The notes beneath the pieces were generated by a model. That model was not told where the DNA came from. It made no database searches and worked only from the letters and a program-made list of their open reading frames with translations. A stretch of 64,000 nt of DNA from Temnothorax longispinosus (taxonomy: Eukaryota > Arthropoda > Insecta > Hymenoptera > Formicidae), in NCBI RefSeq assembly GCF_030848805.1, contig NC_092362.1, positions 21,056,084 to 21,120,083 on the forward strand. Direction: 5' to 3'. Positions 27,301-39,303 of this stretch are shown here, piece after piece (the stretch's first letter is position 1; each line of letters opens with the position of its first letter). The position numbers and the translations under genes were made by a program.

Positions 27301-28324
27301 TTTTAATACGGGCGATGCAGAAATTAACAAGGTGAGCACGAGTGACATTTGAGAGAAAAATTTAAGTTCACGTACAATTTTACGAGGAGGAAGGACACGC
27401 GACTGGCGAACACTTTTGGGCGCCATATCCCACACGCTGCTTTGCATATCTAATGAGCGGTCACTTGTGTCGAAATTTATGGTAATCCATGCGTCTTCTC
27501 GGCGAAATTAACGGGCAATTTACCAACCGCAAGTGGAATGCATACATGTTTCCGCCATCTGCATTCTTTCAACGTACAACCGCTCATTAATGAGATGCCA
27601 ATCGCGATTCCATATATGCTGCCATTACATAAAAATCGGTTTACATTTAAAAAAAAAGTGAAACGCATCGTTCTTGTCATAAAAATTTTCGCAATTGAGC
27701 AGGTTTAATCCTAATAAGATGTGACTTATCGTTATGGATTAGTTTGCCTAATATATTCCAGTTTTATTTAGATTTAAATATTTTTTTCGCATTAAACGCG
27801 TAACGATTCTGTTGAAAAAACGTTGTAGAGGGATTTTTATTGAAGCCCAACGCGACTTACGCCATATACGGGCCGCGGTATATGCGGCGAGGGTTAATTG
27901 AGAAATACTGACGTGCATCAAGATGCAACGAGGAGCAACAAAAAGTGCGAAGAGTCCCCACTTGCGCGATAAATACGATCGCGGCCGACAAATTAGCCAT
28001 AAAATCGGCGTCCTCGTCGCGTGCAGTGCTACACGCACGACGACGCCGGCCTTAAGTCACTTAATTCCGTTCGTAACTCACCTGTTTTCGCGTGTATCGC
28101 CCGAAATTTTAACTTATGCCGGCCATTATCCCACCTACCGTATACCACGTAACCGTCCGGCAGAATAATTGTCGCGCCTGCGGTAAGATGGGAGGCGCGG
28201 AAGCCGACGAAAATATTCGCCGCGCGTGCTTTCGGCGGTTCGTGAAAGTTTCGTCCGAACTGGTATCGAGTTTGCGAGAGCCATGCGGTCAATAATCGAT
28301 CGGCGAACGGAGGAGCGCTCTTTC

Positions 28325-28370
28325 GAAGAAAGAGAGGAAAAAAGAAAGAAAGAGAGAGAAAGAGAGAGGA
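28325..28370. repeat. purine (GA/GAAA) tract
   Basis: Continuous purine-rich run of GAAAGAGAG type, low complexity. Confidence 0.75.
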
Positions 28371-31300
28371 GTATTTTTACGGGATTGCAAATAAACCGCG
28401 CGCGGTCGTGAAGTTTCGCGGTGCGGAACACGAGGAACGGAGAAGGGAATTCCTCCGGAAGATTCTCTTTATCCTTTAACGCGGTGAAACAGCTCCTCTC
28501 CAGGCACTTTACGTTCGTTACGGGGCTGACATCGTTATTTCGCGTAATTCACGGACCGCCCAAGGTTCACCTGGGTCTCGATTCGCTCTTCCCGACGCGG
28601 AGAATATCGACAGACTGGAAATGCATTTGGCAAGAGCGCGGAATGCGCCGGGTCGCGCCGGTGCACGTCGTATGGTATGCGCGTTGCGCTCGCGCGAGGA
28701 AAACGCGGATGAATCATCGACGGGCCGCGCTCTGCCACGCGCATGCCGAGCTTGCGAAACGCAAGATTTCAATGAGCGTTTTTGTGATTTACTGCACTCG
28801 GGTGTCGCCGCCGTTGCACTGTATGCGAAATTCGTGATTTCGTTGTGGGTGACCCGTTTGTGAATTTTTTTTTACTGAGAATGAATACGTCGAATGCGCA
28901 AAACTTTCTCAATATGCACGAGGTTCGCTGAATTTAGCACGAATGACGATTGCGCGAATGCACTGCAGTCTTATGCCATAGAAAGATAAATGACGTTGCA
29001 TGCATTAAACAAGATCTTTCTGGCGGTACTATATCTTTTATTCTGCATTATTATTAGTATGTATCAACAATTATGATTATTGGTATTTTGTGATAAAAGA
29101 TACAGTGAATCATGTATATTTTTGATAATATGTCGGACTTTATTCTAAAAATTTTATAATACTTCCTCTCTGAGCCAAAAAGAAATTCAAAAAATTCAAA
29201 AAATAAAAGCTTTTTTACGATTTATCTAAAATGTAGTCCCACAGATCGAATTATAAAACATCTTAATCAGCGGATAATATACGGATAGTGGAATAAATTC
29301 TAAACACGGACTTGACGTCGCTTCTTCTAAACAGGCTCCGAATTCTGGATAAAAAATGAAAATTATATTCAGATTGGCAGTTTTGCATCACCTTCTTGCC
29401 GTCTGGTCGCGGTCTCCGACACCCACGCGAGCTCTCGAGAGCGCGGGTTTACAGGTGCGGCCGGCAACCTGTATCTTCGGTGCGTGCGTGCGTGCGTGAG
29501 CGTGCTTGAGCCGCGCGAACGAGCATTCTAAGGCGCGTAGATTACGCACGCGTGATACACCAAGGGTCTCGTTACATTTCGAGAAGTCGGACGACGACGC
29601 CGTTTCGACTTTCACGTCGGAAACGCTTGGCTCGCGAATGTCACGTGCTTAAAGTACGCCTCCATTGTAAATAAAGTACCTTAAGCTTAGATGTAAAGCG
29701 AGAATATGAGATCGTTGCAATAATGTGAAATCAGAAAGTCCGGAAAAAGGTACCAATAAATCGCCAACAATTTTAATTAAAGAATACACTACTATATAAA
29801 TGTGGAGACTTAAATGCATATGGTACAATTACCAACTTTAGCGCAATATCTGGTACGAGAGAATAATTGAATACTGAGAGGTGTGTAATGTAAAAGTAAC
29901 GACCAGTTTAAAACATTGCAATCGCGTAAAACTATCTTGAAATTTCCTAATAATAATAATAACGGAACCTCGTATACGTCTTTTCATACTGAAAGAAAAA
30001 TCCAGGTATCCGGATATCATTGATCAGGCAATGATTATTCTGGTCGGTTGTTTATTCTCGGATTTTTATAATTCCGATCGAAAGAATCAGTAATATGTTT
30101 TGTTACCTTTCGAACGGATTGTCCGAACATTTAAACCTGGATTTTTCTCTTAGCGTGTTTCTCCTATGGCGAAGATACAGGTATGTCGCTCCACACGCGC
30201 GATTCGTGTGGCGTCTGGCGGCGGTGCCTAACGTGATTAAGTAACTACCAGCCGTAAAGCCGTAGCGGGATAATCTGTACGTGTTTGCGTGTATATATGT
30301 GTGTAAATGCATAAATTGCCGGATATTTAAGATAGCGCGGCATTATTCGGATAGCTCTGGTGATGGCCGCGCGTAAGTTACTGCCGGGCCACCTAGGCGG
30401 ACCACGAGCCACGCCTCGGCCCACCAAAACGGTCCTTTATAGCCCACAGGTATGGGCACAAAACGCGCGTTTTATAGGGACTGCACGGCGGGAACGAGCG
30501 GATCGACGCGTGCGAGCTATCATGCTACACCTTAGGCTCGTCTTAGATTAAAAGGGAAATCGACGTGCCGTTCTATTTCCTCCCACCTCCGGGCGCGATA
30601 GATGCTTTTATGGAGACACGGAGGTGGTCCGCTATCTTCCGTTTCCCGCGGGACGGGATATCTTTTTTTATTTTTTAGGGCCGTGCGTGAGGTGAGATGT
30701 TCATCGTTAACTACGTGTTTCTGACAACGACAAGGTGTCTAGTAAAATAATAAGATGGACGATATGATGTCTGGACGAATACACTTGTATCGTGCGCAGA
30801 CAAAGTAATTTTAATAAATCTTGTAATAATAAAATGCAATGGCGTAAACATTTCTATCATATGAATCATGCATATGAGATTTCTGTCTTAAATTAAAATT
30901 ACAATCCTATGGTTTTGAGCGTAATTAGAAACCGACAAGATATTTATTTCTCTTAATTTTACTTGATTCAACTTGGTAATAAAAAATTGATTTGATGTCG
31001 ATATCGTAAGAATTCACTGTTGTCGATGAAAATCAGAATGTATCAAGACATTGTTATTTGATATTCTATTGAGACGATCTCTCGGAGAAACGCGTTCCCA
31101 GAGAGCAGAGACACGGTTGCTTCGATTCTCCAAACGCGCTTTGGATTGTAGCTCACGGTTAGTTAGAATCCGAGACGGCGTAGAGACAGTAATTTACATG
31201 ACAACGAAATTCTCCTAACCCGCTTCTGACCCTCCTTATCGTGATCTGCGATTCTTCCATATTTAAAGGAGGCACGGCCAATGACCCGCGCACCTCACCG

Positions 31301-32801
31301 CCGCGGCCGCCGCGCCGGTCCATCGCTCCCGCGTGACTATCGAGGAAGGTGGCAGAGACGTAGGGCACAGGTGCCGCGATCTCGATCGTATCGAGACCAC
31401 CGATCATTGTATCGAGAGGATCGCTCGAACGAAATTTCCATAAAACGCCCGCGAGAGATATACGGTATTGTCCACGATCGCTCTCGTCCCCGCCGTAGCC
31501 CCCGCGACCCCGCCCAGTATCAAGATCGAGGAGGCACGTATCCGTTCCGATCCACGTAAATAATGGATTCGAGAACTTGGGAATCCTCGGTCGTACACGA
31601 ATCGTTCGTTGGCCCGTCTCTTCACGGTTGCATTTTGTGGTTAAACAAAAAAAGAAGAAAGGACAGAACAACAACGGCGAGGAACAGCTATCTTTACGTG
31701 TAGATACATCTCCGGGTTTTTTGTCGTTTAAAAGGTAATTGAAAGTAATTCTGATGTGGTAAAAGGAATTCGGGGTTCGATGAGCCCAAGCCTCTCGTTT
31801 AGAAGAAGATTTTTGTCCCAATAAAAGCATCGGTTTTGTATCCTCGGATCTTAGATTCCTGAAGATTAGGAAAGATACCGTACTGACAGTGACAAATGAT
31901 TCCCGCAATAGTAATTAGCGGTATCACAGATTCTACTCGAGCACTGATGACCGTAATAAAAGAAAGTGAGCAACTTGATAAGCGACTTTCTCTCTTGAAC
32001 GAATGTTTCTCGTTGACAAGCATAGTTCATTCTTCATTACAATCATATGTGACGGGTAGAGTCGTTTCTCTCAGCCAGGTTTCTGGCAGATGATATACTG
32101 CGACCGAGTGATTCTACAAAAGCTCCGAGAGTCTCGCTCGTTATGCCTAAATAATTCTTTTTTCTGTTCTCCGAAGAGCGCGGCGGCGGGGCAGGGGGGA
32201 GGGGAGATAGCGGGGCGGCGAAGAAGAAACTCACAGATGCAACCTGTCCCATGCATCTTGCGGGCAGGGACGCTTCCGTCAGCATCTACGGATTCATTAG
32301 AGAACAATAGGATGATGAGTGCAGGTCCGTTCGTTGTAGCTGACTGCACTCGCGTTGCATCGCGTTGAGCATAAAAAGGTCCTCAGAACAGCAACAGAAT
32401 CCTTGAGACGCGAACAATGGAGAAGATAAAGAAGTATATAGTTGTGTACTCGCGTATTTATATAAATCGCTTTCTTAAGAAAGATATTTTTATAGTTGTG
32501 CGTCTAAAGTTTTGCGTCAGTTGCTTTTCTTTGCCCCGATAGATAACCAACTCTTAAAAGATAATAACTAATAATAAGATTATAAAGATAAATAATAATA
32601 AATCGAATAAATAGACGAAAATAAATCGTGTATATTGTATTTTGAGCTCTATTAAAAAATAAACGATACTAGTCGACGTACAAATTTCTGTAGCACGGTA
32701 TTGTGCTTGTGATAGACCGGGTAGATATTTCGCAAATAATGTACCGATTGCCGAGCACCTATGGCCGTGAGTACACACGCATGCACGTAGCTTATCCCTT
32801 T

Positions 32802-32836
32802 TCTTTTTTTTCTCTCTCTCTCTCTCTCTCTTTCTC
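32802..32836. repeat. (TC)n tract
   Basis: T-rich lead-in followed by about twelve TC units. Confidence 0.85.
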
Positions 32837-34069
32837 ATCCCTACCACGTTTCCTCTTTCTTTTTCTCGACCGTGCACAACGAAGTGCATACTGAGAAAAG
32901 GGCACGTAGAGGAGTATGTAGATGCAGGACAATGCGGTCCTATTAACGAGATCAAACGATACACGAGGACGACCGCCGTGGTCCGGTACTGTGCTCCCGC
33001 CAACCAGGGATGCATTTCTCGTGTGCAATTCTTGGCTTCTGCGCATGACCTCATGATGCAATTCGAAATGATTTTCGATATTTTTACATTTTTACATAAA
33101 ATAACAACATTAAAACGGTTAAAATAATTGCAAGAAGAGAGATGAATAATATTTTTCATTAAATACACACGCATATAAGTATAGAAGTTTATGTGCTTTA
33201 CAGTTTAATTTTCTCTTTGGAATTTGCTATTCGGGATATTATACGATCAATGGTACAAAACAGATACCTTTATATATCTTGAAAGTGAAAAGTTTGTAGG
33301 AAATTAATTATTATTAACGCGACAAGTATCGTTGGGTAAAACAATTCGTACGAATCGGCATCTTGCGGCCCTGACAATGATAAGACCGCAGCACGACAGT
33401 GGTGGCGTTACCGAGCACCGAGGATTTACGGAGGCGACAGACCGATATACCACATCCTACCCTGAACTCTCATGCTTCCTCTCTCGATCCACTTTGCCAT
33501 ACTCTTTTCCTTCGGGAGATTCCTACGCTTCTGTTACGGTTACGATACGTTATGATCGTAGCTAAAATTGCACGCATGTTAAATTCGGTATTTCCAACTT
33601 TTTTTTTTATAATTCGATACTTTTAAGTGATTAAAAATTTTGGCAGTAATAATAATAAAGCTGATTATTAAAAATTAAGAAAAGATAGTACATTGATAAA
33701 GCGTAAAAGTCAAAGACACAAAGAATTATAACACAATTAAAATAAAGTATTAAAAAATTTGCGATCTAAAGTATCATAAGTACGCAAAAAGATAGCCAGG
33801 CTGAGATCAATGGTACTCAGCATCACATCGCGGTGTCGTTATTGTTTTCTCGCGCAAGTGCATCAAGCTGGAAGCGGGGGGATTAAATCTGTAAGCAAAG
33901 AAAACAGCGGCATGAGACGAAGGACATGAGCGGACCAGATTGCTTTAATTTGTTGCGCGTCCAGCAAAAATGTTAATGCTCGTCGGCCGCTCGTAATTCA
34001 GCCTCAGCTCTGGGACCTACTGTTCCCCTCTAGTCTTCACTTCTTCTCGCCGACGTGTCCCCCGTCACC

Positions 34070-34070
<1 letters not shown>

Positions 34071-34131
<61 letters not shown>
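34071..34131. repeat. (TC)n microsatellite, about 60 bp
   Basis: Uninterrupted TC units from about 34077 to 34130, preceded by a short CT-rich run. Confidence 0.95.
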
Positions 34132-34134
<3 letters not shown>

Positions 34135-35700
34135 CCTTATATTCCCTCGTGCGCTACACGGTTGTCCTTATCTGCGGTTTTATGTTCGGCTTTGCGTTTT
34201 AGCCACGTCCATTCGTGACAGAGGTGAACGCGAAGGTGCAAAAGGACGCGTCGGGTTTTAAGTTTTACGAAAGGCCAGTCGAATGACAGGTTTATTCGTC
34301 CTTCGCCCGAAAGTATGCATCTCGTACCTTCGGATATGTGATCATCGAGCGATATACGCGGGAATTAAACTGCGATAGGATAACGGAACACATCCTTTGC
34401 AAGAGAGAGTAACGAATCCGCGACATTTTGGAAAATTTACTTTTATTTATTCAACTATTCACATAAGAAGACTAACATTGTCAAATTCAAATAGCATTAT
34501 TTTAAATTATTCGTTATATTTTTCTCATTTTCTCATAATTACCTTGAAATGACGATGAATTATTTATGAACTGTTGCTTAGCGCGAGGCAACTTTATTCC
34601 CAATAACGCGTTCGCATCGGTATATCGATAACGTAATGCGCCTAATAATGCGAAGCATGTCCCGGGTGTAAGTGCTGAAACGTCCATAATTTTCGTCCGA
34701 TATCTTATTGCCGTGTGGAATTCCGGGAGATGCGATACCGCGGTATTTACCGCACGAACACCGCGCTAAGTATGATAGCCGGTCCCGGCTAGCACGACGA
34801 CGACGGGATAAAACCAGGTCGCCGCGATAAAACTGCATCGCGCTGTATCGCAAGGGAACTTGCGCGCGATTGCGTCGCCTAATCACCTGGCAAACGCGTC
34901 TTAAGATGTAGACGAGAAACGCTTTCGTACGATCGCCTTTTTTTCGCCGCACTTCCGATGCACTTGTTGCGCCTACTTTCCCGGGCGCATTTTCACACGA
35001 GCGGCCTGTGGGAATCGCTCCCGCTTGCCGCACCCAGCGAAGCAGTAACAGGCTGCTGCGTCGGCTCACGCCGACGCTCGTAGGGCGACATGCCGAAGAA
35101 AAAAGTCGGGGCCCCTTCCGCAAACATCGACGCGGCATTCGTCTCCCTGCACGTGTGGGAAGGAAGGACGACTCCGTTATAAATACAATCGATGGATATC
35201 GATAAGTCCGAGTCATCCGGAGTATTTGCCTTGGTATGATTCTAAATTCGTTAGAACGCTCGCTTGCGAGATAAGTACATCCGCGTCGTCGCATGATTCA
35301 TCTCGGATTTGCTGGACGTATCTGCGACGATCTCACGTTATGCGCGCGCGAACTTTTACGGCGAAAATGAAATGCGTTCAATAAGGTGGGTTGAAGCGAG
35401 ATCGTTAGGACGGAACAGGAATGTGGCACGATTCGGGAAGTGATTTCTTAGTTTACGAGATCACCGCGCGAGACGTCATATCGTATCAAATTGTTTCTTA
35501 ATGGTGGGAACGCGGATGTGTACGGGCAATCCTTCGATTAGTGTTACGCGGAGAGTACTCGCGTTTCAACTGCTGCGACTATTATTTTTTTCCGAGAACT
35601 TCTTCGCTCTCGGAGAACGGCGGATCAAGTGAATGAACTCGACGATTCGAGTAAATTTTAAAGGGATGAAACGCGACAAGATGAATTGAGAGAGGGTAGC

Positions 35701-35735
35701 GGCCAACCACTTGACTTTTTGTCAAGTGGTTTGCC
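35701..35735. repeat. 15-bp hairpin with T5 loop
   Basis: GGCCAACCACTTGAC (35701-35715), loop TTTTT and GTCAAGTGGTTTGCC (35721-35735) pair at 14 of 15 positions. No transposon or RNA family is evident. Confidence 0.6.
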
Positions 35736-38700
35736 TTAAATATTATTTTATCTACTCAAAACACCCTCGAAGCCCCATTCATGCAGTCAGCCAAATATTG
35801 TCGAAGCCCAATCGTTTTACTACTGTTCATTTAGACGGCTGGAACCGTTTCGTCGGATCTTTCTTCGTCGTCGACTTTGTTATCCTGTCGCACGACTTCA
35901 TCCCTGGTTTTTTCTCCCCGTTTCCGTGTATTCGACCAATACTAGTCGCTCGCTGTTGACAAAGAGAATATACCCTTTTAACAACGCTCAAGAGTAATAG
36001 AAAGCGAGAGAGAAAAAGAAAGAGAGAGTCGACCAAGCATCGATCATAGGTCACAAGATTACATCTGTCGCTACGGAAACGACTGTGCACCCGCGACTTC
36101 CGTTTCTCAGTGTCACGTTACCATTCCGTTCGGTTAATATACTCCCTAGGTCATTGGTCCTGCCTAAACTGTTGGGAACGACGATTCAGTGACTCGAAAC
36201 AAGTGTGCCGTTTGTACTCGTATATAGTCTCGATGGATTTACGAAGAGTCATGGTCGCGAGTTTAATTTTGTACGACTCGAAATTTAACAGAGACAATTG
36301 TTTGGTTACATAGGGAGCGTAATTAATGTACATTGAACAATATTGTATCATGGAATTAGTGCGGTATATTATTCCCATCTTATCTGCCGGTGCCGGGCGT
36401 ATTTTCGACGGCCCTTTAAAAAACATCGTAAATATGGTAATTGATTGAACAGGCGAGGCTCATTGACCGCGTTTGAGTCTCTGCGCACATCATACGCGGT
36501 GTGAAAGACGTGTTCTTCGACGTAGATCGAAATGCTTCGGCGCCGATAACGATGGCCGAACGTTGACAAAGGACGTTATCTGAAATCTGTTTGGGACGCA
36601 CTGCATACCGCATGTCGAGTAGGCCGCATAAATGCATTTATTTCATGGGCCGCGATGGCGCTTCTGCTCCAGGGAGGACTCGACGGAGATGAAGAAGGTC
36701 TTTCATCTCAGCTCTCTATTAAAAATACACCGGGACAGAAATATACTTGAATTAACCATAAGCCCCACCGGCTTGGGTCAACTCTGCTACGGCGATCGAA
36801 TACGATCGTCTTTCAGGCAAAGACGACACCAATATCGTACACACATGTCACAAAATATTATGTAAAATAAATAAGATTAGCATTTTGAATATATTACAAA
36901 TAGAAATTTGAAAATATCAAATTAAATTAGTCTAGAAATTATACTAAAAGGATGATACATCATATATAATTAGATTTTGTATCGATCAAAAATTTTTACA
37001 TTTATTTATTTCTCTAATTTACCTGTTTGCTTATATGTAATTACGCATAATAGCCAAAGAAATTTAACTGATACTCCTCAGAATAATTAAGACCTCTTCT
37101 CGTTAAATCACGAGACATGTCGCTTCATCGGGCGACTATATCAAACGCATTCCGAGTAAAGATGACAGGTTCGTAGACACAAGGCTCTCAGTTCGACTAG
37201 TTCGTTGCACGCACAGTGGGTCATTGTTATCTCATTGGCGGCCCTAACGTCTCCTTTCAGGAGCGGATATATTATTCTCGTTGAGCGAACAGGTCCTTTA
37301 GTGGAGATAACGGCGTGGTGGGCGCCGATGGAGTTGCATTCACAGTGCATTCCCCGAAGATGCGTGACGCGCTCAGAATCGTAATGTGTGTTCCACTTGT
37401 ATTTCTCTCGGCAGGTTCATCGCCCAAGAAGACCAACGAGAAAAGGATTCGGCTTTATCGCCCAGGAATTTTTCAGCGGTGATAAACTCGATGCTCGGGG
37501 GTATGCATTTGTCGAATGCACATTTCCAGTTTACGAGAATATCTATTTATATCTTTATTTGTTTGATTTTTTTTAAAGGCTCGAAAACTATGTCAAGAGA
37601 CAAGCACTAAAGATAAAAGAGTTGGCAGTAAAATCTTCAATTTTATTTTTTAATTTAAATTTTGATTATACGATGCACATATTTGAGATAATATTAATAT
37701 TTTAAAGTTTTATTATTCTTTCAACTCTTTCCAATTTTTAGTTTTTTACAGCACATGCACTCTTCTTGCAAGCGTGATATTAATCGTGGTATATCGATGA
37801 CAGGGAAAAGGAAGCATGCTGGGGAGGGGCCACCGCCGCAGAAACGTAATTAATTCCCTCCCTTGACTTTTGTCGATGGGTGGGACGCAGTCAATTTCTC
37901 TTGATACCGTAAGCCAACTTTGGTCCTTTATTCCTTACGCAAAGTAGTCATTAAATACATCGGGCCAAAAGACGCACAAAGAACGACCTCATTTTCCTCC
38001 GCAGCCAAGACAAACAAATTGACCGCTTGAAAAATATCGATAACTGTTCTTGATCCAAATCTATATTTATCGGATGGGCGCCGCGGTACACTTCGATGTG
38101 GCGGTGGAAAAGGAGCGCAACGGTGTGCCCCGGGTTTTGGCGACAATCAGGATGGATGGCGGCGAATCGTACGGCGACCATTCTTTCTAACCAGACATGG
38201 ACAGGTTTCCGCCGGTCTTTCTATTTCGTTCCGTAAAGTTCGCCGTTGTCCGGACTTTTGTAAATATTTTTAGCGTGGATGATGAACGCCGAATTAAACG
38301 AGCATTAATTATCGAGCAGGCGCGCGCCGCGTAGGCGTGATTTATGGGTCGGAAAGGAGCCCTTGGTTCCTCTCTTTCCCTCTTGCACTCGATCTTGGAC
38401 TCGGCCTCTGCTGCTTTCCTCTTCTTCATGATTTCCGCCAATCTTGCTTTTTCTTTTTCATAGTTGATTGTCACGATAAGTGGTGATAAAGAATAGAAAT
38501 TTAACGTAAATTATCTATCAATATAAGATTTTAATATCCCTATTTATCCTTGATATTAAAACATTACGTTCGTTTGATAAAAATTTCAAATTAATAATCT
38601 TTGTAAATATTCATTGCTTCATTAAACAGAATCATTCGACTCGATGATGCGGACCGTAGTTGGCAGTTGCGTTGAATCTCGATAAACAGAATTTTCTATC

Positions 38701-39156
38701 TGAATGTACCGATCTGAAAGAAATCATATATCATCTTCCCGCCACGTTGCGTCGTCCGCCACGGGTTTAATTTAACTAAAATGAAAACCAGAATCAATTC
38801 TGCCGAATTTATCCTTTGACCATAACACATATATAACACAACAATACACATACCATAACACAACAATTGGTTATCTTAAAAAAGCTTTAAAGCGGCTAAC
38901 TGCATCATAAAACATAAAATTAAAATATTATTGAAAATAAATGTTTTGCTAGAATTTAAGCAATTTTAATATAAAGCTGCAAGGGATCAAGTACATTTTT
39001 AAGTTTTCTTAGAAGTTTTGTAGCTTCTTGGACAAAGGAGCGGTTACATAAAAATACATGCAATACACTTATTCATTCATGCTATAACAATATATTTTGC
39101 AGACAAATTATTAAAACATAAAAAAAATTATCTTAAATATTAATTATAGGTGCACA

Positions 39157-39303
39157 CTATTCGCATAACATCGAGCGATGCTTCTCGCATCGTGGTCTCT
39201 TGCATTGAGGACAAATAAATCGAGTTTTCTTATCACTAAAGGCAGGATTTTATCTGCACTTTACACATTTATCTAATTTGTAAGAAAGGGGATCATATAT
39301 GTG
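39157..39303 (-). pseudogene. disrupted cysteine-rich C-terminal domain of piggyBac transposase
   Basis: Downstream of the transposase stop (TAA, 39304-39306) the same reading frame continues with the family's zinc-binding tail. KCVKCR comes first, then a second TAA (39250-39252), then CPQC, CEKH and LCE, then TAG (39157-39159) followed by TGT. The pattern of five Cys, one His and two Cys is the cross-brace zinc site that in piggyBac transposases binds transposon ends. No frameshift is present; the domain is lost only through in-frame stops. In copy 2 (42312-42915) the codon matching the TAG is CAG, so that stop is most likely a C-to-T change in this copy. Confidence 0.8.

Larger units (their letters stand above)
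22261..32801. other. long non-coding stretch, CpG islets and microsatellites
   Basis: CpG-rich islets (22560-23210, 23620-24340, 25220-27010, 27890-28860, 30100-30680, 31100-31620) alternate with AT-rich DNA. Longer frames such as 25217-25792 minus (191 codons), 25822-26319 minus (165) and 31159-31908 minus (249, or 223 from its first ATG) lie in CpG-rich DNA, overlap other open frames and lack any motif I can name. I do not call genes here. Confidence 0.45.
32837..38870. other. non-coding stretch, no confident gene
   Basis: Contains a long (TC)n array and a hairpin, listed separately. The 238-codon minus-strand frame 34578-35294 starts at an ATG but is extremely Arg-rich, which follows from CpG-dense DNA, and has no recognisable domain. 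A possible splice acceptor at 37413-37414 is described under findings. AT-rich DNA at 36840-37080, 37600-37760 and 38480-38640 shows nothing. Confidence 0.45.

Noticed and set aside
29845..29862. GCAATATCTGGTACGAGA resembles miR-277
   Set aside because: It matches the 3' part of the mature sequence with two differences, but the seed region does not match and no hairpin arm is evident; miR-277 is nearly invariant in insects.
37445..37515. RNP1-like motifs KGFGFI and RGYAFVE suggesting an RRM
   Set aside because: Two RNP1-like strings about 23 residues apart do not fit the RRM layout and no RNP2 is present; treated as coincidence.
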